48,111 nucleotides of DNA, taken from assembly GCF_001544755.2 (NCBI RefSeq), contig NZ_FCOF02000047.1, positions 1-48,111 of the forward strand. The letters are read 5' to 3'. This document shows, in pieces, positions 41,667 to 48,111 of the stretch. Every line of letters starts with the position of its first letter. The stretch's first letter is position 1. The notes beneath the pieces were generated by a model. The model did not search any database. It had not been told where the DNA came from and worked only from the letters and a program-made list of their open reading frames with translations. Made by a program: the position numbers and the translations under genes. The stretch comes from Caballeronia catudaia. Lineage in GTDB: Bacteria; Pseudomonadota; Gammaproteobacteria; Burkholderiales; Burkholderiaceae.

Positions 41667-43217
41667 ATGAACAGAATGACGTTGAACAGGAAGCTCGGCT
41701 CGATGATCGCCGTGCTGTGGATCGGCTTGATCGCGATCGGAATCATCGGAGCGTGGCAGAACCGGACGTCGATGATCGACGACCGCAAGGAGCAGTTGAA
41801 GACCCTCGTCAACGAGGCGCACGCGATCACCGCGCACTATGCGGCGCTCGCGGCGAACAAAACGCTCACCGAAGAAGAAGCGAAGAAGCGCGCGCTCGAA
41901 GCGGTCGGCGCAATCCGTTACGGGACGGACGGCTATCTCTCCATCAACGACTCGCATCCGAAGATGGTGATGCACCCGATCAAGTCGGGCATGAACGGGC
42001 AGGATCTGTCGGGCTACACGGACCCGGCGGGCAATCGCCTGTTCGTCGATATCGTGAAGGCGGGCGATCAGCCCGGCGGCGGCTTCGTCAACTATCTGTG
42101 GCCGAAGCCCGGCAGCGACAAGCCGGTCGGCAAGATGTCGTATTCGCAGCGTTTCGCGCAGTGGGACTGGTATCTCGTCACCGGCATGTACATGGACGAC
42201 GTGCAGAGCGCGTTCTACGCGAGCGCGCTGCGCTGGCTCGCGATCACGGCGCTGCTCGGCGGCATCGCGACGGCGGCGATGCTGATCGTCCTGCGCAGCA
42301 TCAGGCGCAATCTCGGCGGCGAGCTGGAACTCGCGGTCGGCGCGGCGCATCGCATCGCGCGCGGCGATCTGACGGGCACCGTCGACGTCCATCCGGACGA
42401 TACGACCAGCCTTCTGCATGCACTGAGCGTGATGCAGCGCGGTCTCGTCGAAACGGTTTCGCGGGTGCGCAACGGCACCGAGAACATCAACGTCGGCGCT
42501 TCGGAGATCGCGGCGGGCAATACGGACCTGTCGCAGCGCACCGAGGAACAGGCCGCGGCGCTCGTGCAGACCGCGTCGAGCATGGACCAGATGACCGCGA
42601 ACGTGAAGAACAACGCCGAAAGCGCGGCGCAGGCGGCGCGTCTCGCGGAACAGGCGGCGGACGTGGCGACGCGCGGCAGCGGCGTCGTCGGTGACGTGAT
42701 CGACACGATGACGCGCATCACGGCAAGCTCGCAGCAGATCGGCGACATCATCGGCGTGATCGACGGCATCGCGTTCCAGACGAACATTCTTGCTTTGAAC
42801 GCCGCTGTCGAAGCGGCGCGTGCCGGCGAGCAGGGACGCGGCTTCGCGGTCGTCGCGGCCGAAGTGCGCAGCCTCGCGCAGCGCTCGGCGACGGCGGCGA
42901 AGGAGATCAAGGCGCTCATCGAAACGTCGACGCAGACGGTCGGGCAAGGCGCGTCGCTCGTGTCGAACGCGGGCTCGACGATGACCGAGATCGTGCAGTC
43001 GGTGCGCCGCGTGAACGAGATTCTCGACGAGATCAGCCACGCGTCGCGCGAGCAGAGCGCGGGCATCGAGCAGGTGAACCGCGCGGTCGTCGAGATGGAT
43101 CAGGTGACGCAGCAGAACGCCGCGCTCGTCGAAGAAGCGGCCGCCGCCGCGCATTCGCTGAAGGATCAGGTGGATGTGCTGCGCGAGGCGATCGGGAGTT
43201 TCAGGTTGCCGGCGTGA
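41667..43217 (+). CDS. Methyl-accepting chemotaxis protein with single Cache sensor
   Basis: This 516-residue chemoreceptor has a first transmembrane helix (about 10-31) and a periplasmic single-Cache domain (about 35-190) with AIRYGTDGYLSIND and WDWYLVTGMYMDD. A second helix lies at about 191-212, followed by HAMP and a long signalling coiled coil. The hairpin tip IAFQTNILALNAAVEAARAG is fully conserved. No C-terminal CheR-tethering pentapeptide is present. Single-Cache receptors often detect small carboxylates, but the ligand cannot be read here. It converges on the M20 hydrolase with 9 bases between the stops, inside a 7-bp hairpin. Confidence 0.95.
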   Translation: MNRMTLNRKLGSMIAVLWIGLIAIGIIGAWQNRTSMIDDRKEQLKTLVNEAHAITAHYAALAANKTLTEEEAKKRALEAVGAIRYGTDGYLSINDSHPKMVMHPIKSGMNGQDLSGYTDPAGNRLFVDIVKAGDQPGGGFVNYLWPKPGSDKPVGKMSYSQRFAQWDWYLVTGMYMDDVQSAFYASALRWLAITALLGGIATAAMLIVLRSIRRNLGGELELAVGAAHRIARGDLTGTVDVHPDDTTSLLHALSVMQRGLVETVSRVRNGTENINVGASEIAAGNTDLSQRTEEQAAALVQTASSMDQMTANVKNNAESAAQAARLAEQAADVATRGSGVVGDVIDTMTRITASSQQIGDIIGVIDGIAFQTNILALNAAVEAARAGEQGRGFAVVAAEVRSLAQRSATAAKEIKALIETSTQTVGQGASLVSNAGSTMTEIVQSVRRVNEILDEISHASREQSAGIEQVNRAVVEMDQVTQQNAALVEEAAAAAHSLKDQVDVLREAIGSFRLPA

Positions 43218-43232
43218 CGCTTCCGGTCACGC
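43212..43232. repeat. 7-bp hairpin spanning two convergent stop codons
   Basis: GCGTGAC and GTCACGC flank GCTTCCG. The stem contains both the chemoreceptor and the hydrolase stop codons. There is no T-tract, so termination is uncertain. Confidence 0.5.
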
Positions 43233-44423
43233 GAGGAACCGCTCCACCAGCCGCGCCCAGTAAGCCGCCCCGACCGGCAGATTCCTGTCGTTGAAATCGT
43301 AATGCGGGTTGTGGACCATGCAGCCGTCCTCGCCCGCGCCGTTGCCGATGCGCAGGAACGAGCCCGGCCGTTCCTGCAGCATGAACGCGAAATCTTCGCT
43401 GCCCATCAGCAGATCCGCGTGCGCGACGACGTTTTCCTCGCCCACCAGTTCGCGCGCCACCTGGATCGCAAATTCCGTTTCCGCGTCCGAATTAACGACG
43501 ACCGGATAGCCTTCCAGATACTTGACCGTCGCCTTCGCGCCATAACTCGCGGCCTGCGCTTCGACCAGTTCCGTGATGCGGCGCTTGAGCAGCTCGCGCA
43601 CCTGCGGGTTGAACGAACGCACCGAAAGCTCGAGCGTCGCGCGATTCGGAATGACGTTGTTGACCGTGCCCGCATGCATCGAGCCGACGGTGACGACGGC
43701 CGGCTGCGCCGGATCGACGTTGCGCGCGACGATCGTCTGCAATGCCATCACGATGCTCGCCGTGACGACCACCGGATCGACCGACAGGTGCGGACGCGCC
43801 GCATGCCCGCCGACGCCTTCGATCACGATCGACACCTGATCGCCCGCGGCCATGAACGGCCCCTTGCGGAACAGGAACGTGCCCGGCTGCGCACCCGGAT
43901 GATTGTGCACGCCGAACACGGCGTCGCAATGAAAGCGCTCGAACAGGCCCTCCTCGATCATCTTCTGCGCGCCGCTCGGCACGCCGTGCTCTTCCGCCGG
44001 CTGAAAGTACAGATGTACCGTGCCGTTGAAGCGGCGCGTGCGCGCGAGTTGGCGCGCGGCGCCGAGCAGCATCGCCGTGTGGCCGTCGTGGCCGCACGCG
44101 TGCATCTTGCCGTGCGTCTCGCTCGCCCAGGGCTTGCCGCTCTGCTCGATGATCGGCAGCGCGTCCATGTCGGCGCGCAGGCCGATGCTCTTCGCGCCGT
44201 CGCCCGCTTTCAATGTGCCGACGACGCCCGTGCCGCCGACGCCGCGCGTCACGGTCCAGCCCCATTCCTCCAGCCGCCCGGCGACGAGCGCCGCGGTGCG
44301 CGTCTCCTCGTACGAGAGTTCCGGATGACGGTGGATGTCGTGGCGGATCTCGCGCAGCGCGGGCGCGTCGTCGGAGAGATCGGCGATGACGGTGAAGTGT
44401 CGGCCGGATGAAGCTGTCGTCAT
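43227..44423 (-). CDS. M20-family metal amidohydrolase (hippurate hydrolase/IAA-amino-acid hydrolase type)
   Basis: This 398-residue M20D-type enzyme hydrolyses N-acyl amino acids. Metal and catalytic motifs are ALREIRHDIHRHPELSYEE, GLRADMDALP, HACGHDGHTAMLLGAA, YFQPAEE and the late GSEDFAFMLQ. The dimerisation domain lies in the middle. The chosen ATG has GAGGG seven bases upstream; an ATG eight codons earlier lacks one. It lies 102 bases after the MocR-type regulator in the same direction. Exact substrate is unknown. Confidence 0.93.
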   Translation of the reverse strand: MTTASSGRHFTVIADLSDDAPALREIRHDIHRHPELSYEETRTAALVAGRLEEWGWTVTRGVGGTGVVGTLKAGDGAKSIGLRADMDALPIIEQSGKPWASETHGKMHACGHDGHTAMLLGAARQLARTRRFNGTVHLYFQPAEEHGVPSGAQKMIEEGLFERFHCDAVFGVHNHPGAQPGTFLFRKGPFMAAGDQVSIVIEGVGGHAARPHLSVDPVVVTASIVMALQTIVARNVDPAQPAVVTVGSMHAGTVNNVIPNRATLELSVRSFNPQVRELLKRRITELVEAQAASYGAKATVKYLEGYPVVVNSDAETEFAIQVARELVGEENVVAHADLLMGSEDFAFMLQERPGSFLRIGNGAGEDGCMVHNPHYDFNDRNLPVGAAYWARLVERFLA

Positions 44424-44525
44424 GGAAAAACCCTCGATGCGGTACATGGAAAACGGCGCACATGATCCTCCACATGCGCGCCGCTTTCCAGTGTTGGCGC
44501 AAACTTTTCGACTATTCGGGCGAAA

Positions 44526-46013
44526 TCAGCGCAAAAAGCGGTCGATCACATCGGCCAGTTTCGCGAAAGCCGGCGCGATGTCCTCGTCCGGCACGCATGC
44601 GTAACCGATCAGCAAGCCGGATTCCGCGTCCGGCCGATGCGCGTAATAACCCGACAGCGCCCGCACGACGATGTCCTCCGCGAGCGCGGCGGCGGCCAGC
44701 GCGCGATCATCGACGTGTTTCGGCAGCTTCAGCACGAGATGCAGCCCGGCATCGCCGCCGGCGATGGCGAACGTGTCGCCGTAGCGCTGGGCGATCGTCG
44801 CGAGCATCGTGTCGCGCCGCTGGCTGTAGAGCGCGCGCATGCGCCGGATATGCGACGTGAAATGCCCCTCGCCGATGAACTCCGCGAGCACCGCCTGCTG
44901 CAACAGTTGCCCTTCGCGATACAACTCGGCGCTCGCCGTGGCGAAGCTCTCCGCGAGCGCCTCCGGCACCACGACATAACCGATGCGCAGCCCCGGAAAC
45001 AGCGTCTTGCCGAAGCTGCCGACATAGATCACTTGCCCGGCCGTGTCCATGCCCTGCAGCGAGGCGAGCGGCCGGCTGCCGTAACGGTATTCGCTGTCGT
45101 AGTCGTCCTCGATGATCCAGCAGCGATGCTGCCGCGCGTATTCGAGCAGCATGCGGCGGCGCGCGAGGCTCATCACCATGCCGAGCGGATATTGATGCGA
45201 TGGCGTGACGAGCATCAGCTTCGGCGGCGCGGCGAGATCGGCGGGCGCCGGCGCGATGCCTTCGGCGTCGACTGGAATCGCCTTCAGATCAAGTCCGGAA
45301 ACCTGCAGCACGCTGCGCACGCCCCAGTAGCACGGGTCTTCGGTCCAGATGGTGTCGCCGGAATCCGCGAGCAGGCGCGCGGCGAGATCGATCGATTGAT
45401 GAATGCCGGTCGTCACGACGATCTGTTCCGGCGTGCAGCGCACCGAACGCGACGTGCGCAGATAGTCGGCGAGCGCGTGGCGCAGACCCGCGTGGCCGCC
45501 GCCGGGCGCATAGGTCAGCAGATCGGGGCGCGGCTTGCGCCAGTATTTCGCGTGCAGGCGGTTCCATGCGCGCGACGGAAACCGCGACACGTCGGGCACG
45601 CCCGGCATGAACGCGCCGCCCTGGCGCTTCGAGACGCCCGCGCCCCCGATCAGCCGCGTCCCGCGCGCGGAAAGCGTCGATTGCGCGGCGGTGCGCGTGC
45701 CGGCGTCCGAAGGTGCGTCGTCGAAGAGGATGTCGTCGGGCGCGCTGTCCGCGACGAACGTGCCGCGCCCCGTCGCCGACGATACGTAGCCTTCGAGCGC
45801 CAGTTGCTCGTACACCTGCGTCACCGTGTTGCGCCCGATGCCGAGCTCCGCCGCGAGCAGCCGCGACGACGGCACTTTCGCGCCGGCCGCGAGCTCGCGC
45901 GTGAGGATCGCCTGCTGCAAAAGCCTGTGCAACTGGCGGTAGATCGGCTGGCCGTTGCCGCGGTCGATGCGCTGCGCGAGCCAGTCGGAGAGCACGCTTG
46001 CGCGTGTGGACAT
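44526..46013 (-). CDS. MocR/GabR-type regulator (GntR winged helix plus PLP aminotransferase-like domain)
   Basis: This 495-residue regulator has an N-terminal GntR helix-turn-helix (PSSRLLAAELGIGRNTVTQV) joined to a fold type I aminotransferase domain. The PLP-binding Lys lies in SFGKTLFPGLRIGY, and the pocket includes WIIEDDYDSEYRY. GabR activates gabT in response to GABA and PLP, and the divergent gene here is gabT, so the same logic is likely. It may also drive the M20 gene downstream. Confidence 0.92.
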   Translation of the reverse strand: MSTRASVLSDWLAQRIDRGNGQPIYRQLHRLLQQAILTRELAAGAKVPSSRLLAAELGIGRNTVTQVYEQLALEGYVSSATGRGTFVADSAPDDILFDDAPSDAGTRTAAQSTLSARGTRLIGGAGVSKRQGGAFMPGVPDVSRFPSRAWNRLHAKYWRKPRPDLLTYAPGGGHAGLRHALADYLRTSRSVRCTPEQIVVTTGIHQSIDLAARLLADSGDTIWTEDPCYWGVRSVLQVSGLDLKAIPVDAEGIAPAPADLAAPPKLMLVTPSHQYPLGMVMSLARRRMLLEYARQHRCWIIEDDYDSEYRYGSRPLASLQGMDTAGQVIYVGSFGKTLFPGLRIGYVVVPEALAESFATASAELYREGQLLQQAVLAEFIGEGHFTSHIRRMRALYSQRRDTMLATIAQRYGDTFAIAGGDAGLHLVLKLPKHVDDRALAAAALAEDIVVRALSGYYAHRPDAESGLLIGYACVPDEDIAPAFAKLADVIDRFLR

Positions 46014-46049
46014 CAGATTGGCTCCTATTTATTTATTCAAATGGATCTG

Positions 46050-46070
46050 ATCTTACGGGCCAAATCTTAC
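46050..46070. promoter_or_regulatory. Direct repeat ATCTTAC x2, candidate MocR/GabR operator
   Basis: ATCTTAC occurs at 46050-46056 and 46064-46070, 14 bases start to start, in the 124-base region between the regulator and gabT. MocR-family proteins commonly bind direct repeats in such divergent regions. The match is by pattern only. Confidence 0.5.
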
Positions 46071-46137
46071 TATAGTCGGCTCTGTTCGATTCAGCCTTAC
46101 CGACCTCATCCGACACAGCGCCAAGGAGATTCCCGCC

Positions 46138-47433
46138 GTGACCACGACCCTGAAGAACGCCGCCCTGCAAGCCCGGAAGAACGCCGCGACCCCGCGCGGC
46201 GTCGGCGTGATGTGCGATTTTTACGCGGCACGCGCCGAGAACGCCGAACTGTGGGACGTCGAGGGACGGCGCTTCATCGATTTCGCGGCGGGCATCGCGG
46301 TGTGCAACACGGGGCATCGTCATCCGAAGATCGTCGAGGCGATCCGCGCGCAGCTCGACTGCTTCACGCACACCGCGTATCAGATCGTGCCGTACGAGTC
46401 GTATGTGTCGCTCGCTGAAAGGATCGGCGCGCGCGCGCCGACCCGGTATCCGAACAAGACGGCGTTCTTCACGACGGGCGCGGAGGCCGTCGAGAACGCG
46501 GTGAAGATCGCGCGCGTCGCGACGGGCCGTCCGGGCGTGATCGCTTTCACGGGCGGCTTTCACGGCCGCACGCTGATGGGCATGGCGCTGACTGGCAAGG
46601 TCGCGCCTTACAAGACCGGCTTCGGGCCGTTCCCGTCGGACGTGTATCACGCGCCGTTTCCGAATCCTGTGCGTGGCGTATCGGTGGACGAATCGCTGCG
46701 CGCGATCGGCCATCTGTTCAGGGCGGACATCGAACCTGCGCGCGTGGCGGCGATCATCTTCGAACCCGTGCAGGGCGAGGGCGGTTTCAATCCCGCGCCT
46801 GTCGAATTCGTGCGCGGCCTGCGCAAGATCTGCGACGAGCACGGCATTCTGCTGATCGCCGATGAAGTGCAGACCGGTTTCGCGCGCACCGGCAAGCTTT
46901 TCGCGATGGAGCATTACGACGTCGTGCCGGATCTGATGGCGATCGCGAAGTCGCTGGCGGGCGGCATGCCGCTGTCGGGTGTCGTCGGACGCGCGGACAT
47001 CATGGATGCGGCCGCGCCGGGCGGTCTCGGCGGCACGTATGCGGGCAACCCGCTTTCGGTGGCGGCGGCTCACGCGGTGCTCGACATCATCGACGAAGAG
47101 AAGCTCTGCGAGCGTGCTGTGGTTCTCGGTGACAAGCTCAAGGCGAAGCTGCGGGCGCTCAAGGCCGATGTGCCGCAAATCGCCGACGTGCGCGGGCCTG
47201 GCGCGATGATCGCGGTCGAATTCTGCAAGCCTGGGTCGCATGATGCCGACGCCGCGTTCGCCAAACTCGTGCAGACGCGGGCGCTTGAGCGCGGATTGCT
47301 TTTGCTTGTTTGCGGCGTTGATTCGAACGTGGTGCGGTTTCTGTTTCCGCTCACCATTCAAGAGACGGTTTTCGATGAGGCGCTTGGGATTCTTGAAGAG
47401 GTGTTGACGGAAGCCGTCGGCGTGGCGGCTTGA
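46138..47433 (+). CDS. gabT: 4-aminobutyrate--2-oxoglutarate aminotransferase
   Basis: This 431-residue class III PLP aminotransferase converts GABA and 2-oxoglutarate to succinic semialdehyde and glutamate. Marks are FAAGIAVCNTGHRHP, TTGAEAVENAVKIAR, FEPVQGEGGFNPAP, LIADEVQTGFARTGK and the PLP Lys271 in AIAKSLAGGMPLSG. The start is GTG with AAGGAG upstream. The expected partner gabD is not adjacent in this window. Closely related class III enzymes act on other omega-amines, so exact substrate is likely but not certain. Confidence 0.92.
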   Translation: MTTTLKNAALQARKNAATPRGVGVMCDFYAARAENAELWDVEGRRFIDFAAGIAVCNTGHRHPKIVEAIRAQLDCFTHTAYQIVPYESYVSLAERIGARAPTRYPNKTAFFTTGAEAVENAVKIARVATGRPGVIAFTGGFHGRTLMGMALTGKVAPYKTGFGPFPSDVYHAPFPNPVRGVSVDESLRAIGHLFRADIEPARVAAIIFEPVQGEGGFNPAPVEFVRGLRKICDEHGILLIADEVQTGFARTGKLFAMEHYDVVPDLMAIAKSLAGGMPLSGVVGRADIMDAAAPGGLGGTYAGNPLSVAAAHAVLDIIDEEKLCERAVVLGDKLKAKLRALKADVPQIADVRGPGAMIAVEFCKPGSHDADAAFAKLVQTRALERGLLLLVCGVDSNVVRFLFPLTIQETVFDEALGILEEVLTEAVGVAA

Positions 47434-47524
47434 TTTTGTTAGTCGTTTGTTTGTTTGCTTGTTTGTCGTTGAATCCTGTTTTGATGTCGGTCTATTAGCG
47501 TTGCCCCTCCCCGGGGCGGGGGTA

Positions 47525-47550
47525 ACTTTCTTTGCTGCTGCAAAGAAAGT
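47525..47550. repeat. 10-bp hairpin at the outer end of the palindrome's left arm
   Basis: ACTTTCTTTG and CAAAGAAAGT flank the loop CTGCTG. With one mismatch the stem extends to GGT and ACC. No T-tract follows, so it is not a clear terminator. Confidence 0.7.
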
Positions 47551-48035
47551 CACCAAAGAAAGCAGCTTTTCCCAGCCTAAGCACTTCACACCGGCCGCGG
47601 CACAGGCAATTGGCCTAATGGCCCCCAGAGTAGCGAGTGTTCCCATTGTTGAGCCGGGCGTGGACCGCGCACGGTCTGACAAGCTAATACGTTGAGCGTG
47701 CTGGTTCAGCACGAAATAGCTTCGGCACAGCGCTACGCGCTGCCGCCGGGTATGCAAGGGAAACCAACTGGCCACACATGCAGTGAGATGGAGCCGTCAG
47801 CACGAAAGCACGCGCAAACCCGATTGACCGGTCGGCCGCGAAGCGGGCTGGAGCTAAATGGTGCTGAACCAGTCAGTAGTGCGGCGCGATGTGGCAGACC
47901 GTGCGCGATCCAAGCCCGGTAAGACCTTTGGGGGCACTCGCTACTGCCGGACCACAAGATTAGTTCTGTGCCGCGGCCGGCATGGAGTGCTTAGGCTGGG
48001 GATAGCTGTTTCTTTGGTTACTTTCTTTGCAGCAG
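47535..48035. repeat. Large imperfect palindrome (~500 bases)
   Basis: The outer arms 47535-47605 and 47966-48035 are near-complementary and share CCAGCCTAAGCACT and CCGGCCGCGGCACAG (47591-47605). Inner blocks also pair in order: TAGCGAGTG 47631-47639 with 47935-47943, CGCGCACGGTCTG 47666-47678 with 47895-47907, and CTGGTTCAGCAC 47701-47712 with 47861-47872. All share a centre close to 47786, so it is one continuous diverged palindrome with a roughly 148-base spacer. Confidence 0.85.
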
Positions 48036-48036
48036 T

Positions 48037-48111
48037 GTATAGACCGGAGACATGGGTAACACCTGTTCCAGGACATGGGTAACACTTCGGACGAATGGTT
48101 CGTCCGGAGTT
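48037..48111. mobile_element. Terminal sequence of a probable insertion sequence (cut by window end)
   Basis: The palindrome's right arm ends abruptly at TGTATAGACC. Two copies of GACATGGGTAACAC follow (48049-48062 and 48072-48085, 23 bases apart), then a perfect hairpin CGGACGAA-TGG-TTCGTCCG (48088-48106). Repeated boxes of this type remind me of the ends of IS481-like elements in Burkholderiales. No transposase is within the window, so the family is tentative. Confidence 0.6.

Larger units (their letters stand above)
47434..48111. other. Non-coding right end: palindromic element and IS terminus
   Basis: No gene is supported in these 678 bases. A GTTT-type simple repeat (47445-47465) follows gabT. 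After it comes a long imperfect palindrome (about 47521-48036), and finally the end of a probable insertion sequence (from about 48037), each listed separately. Confidence 0.7.

Noticed and set aside
47447..47695. An 82-codon frame over the palindrome's left arm
   Set aside because: It is made of palindrome sequence (VTFFAAAKKVTKE) and part of it reappears in the right arm in another context. This kind of product is a known over-annotation pattern.
1..48111. CRISPR arrays, tRNA or rRNA genes, prophage attachment sites
   Set aside because: No regularly spaced repeats with unique spacers, no cloverleaf-like sequences and no rRNA segments were noticed by reading.

Overview
The window comes from a high-GC Gram-negative bacterium. 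Codon bias, gene content and the resemblance of nearly every protein to Burkholderia, Paraburkholderia and Caballeronia relatives suggest a Burkholderiaceae genome. That placement rests on recalled family resemblance, not on a search.

The first 27 kb is a type VI secretion system (T6SS) locus of unusual architecture. At the left edge lies a visibly more AT-rich effector module: a PAAR tip protein with a transthyretin-like extension and a PGRP-fold amidase whose C-terminal active site looks damaged. A 595-base gene-free stretch with two tandem perfect stem-loops separates it from the sheath genes. On the minus strand, a signal-peptide-bearing TPR-CHAT (caspase-like) protein, a TpsB/FhaC-type outer-membrane transporter and a 2079-residue TpsA exoprotein run directly into tssA, tssB and tssC with short gaps, so they probably share one operon. 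On the plus strand, diverging from a 150-base promoter region that holds a perfect 17-base dyad, are tssJ, tssK, tssL (with an OmpA domain), tssM, tagF, a PpkA-like kinase, an MltA-type lytic transglycosylase and a NarL-type response regulator. tssD (hcp), tssE, tssF, tssG, tssH (clpV) and tssI (vgrG) are not in the window.

From 27.8 to 30.6 kb a hybrid histidine kinase converges on the response regulator and diverges from a sigma-70-like protein. Their shared upstream region has a TTAGTCA-N7-TGACTAA dyad. These genes probably sense and regulate, possibly for the T6SS.

From 30.6 to 37.2 kb a minus-strand operon encodes a CaiB-type CoA-transferase, an acyl-CoA dehydrogenase, EtfB, EtfA and an NCS1 permease, with a divergent LysR regulator. 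It reads as uptake, CoA activation and oxidation (or reduction) of an unidentified small acid.

From 37.3 to 43.2 kb there is a glycosyltransferase, then a DUF4130-UdgX fusion DNA-repair protein behind a well-formed promoter with a canonical LexA box, a small membrane protein, a short GT9-like protein, a 53-residue proline-rich protein and a chemotaxis receptor. From 43.2 to 47.4 kb are an M20 amidohydrolase, a MocR/GabR-type regulator and the divergently transcribed aminotransferase gabT.

The right end (47.5 to 48.1 kb) is non-coding. It is a roughly 510-base imperfect palindrome whose right arm is cut off by what looks like the terminus of an insertion sequence. No tRNA, rRNA or CRISPR array was seen.
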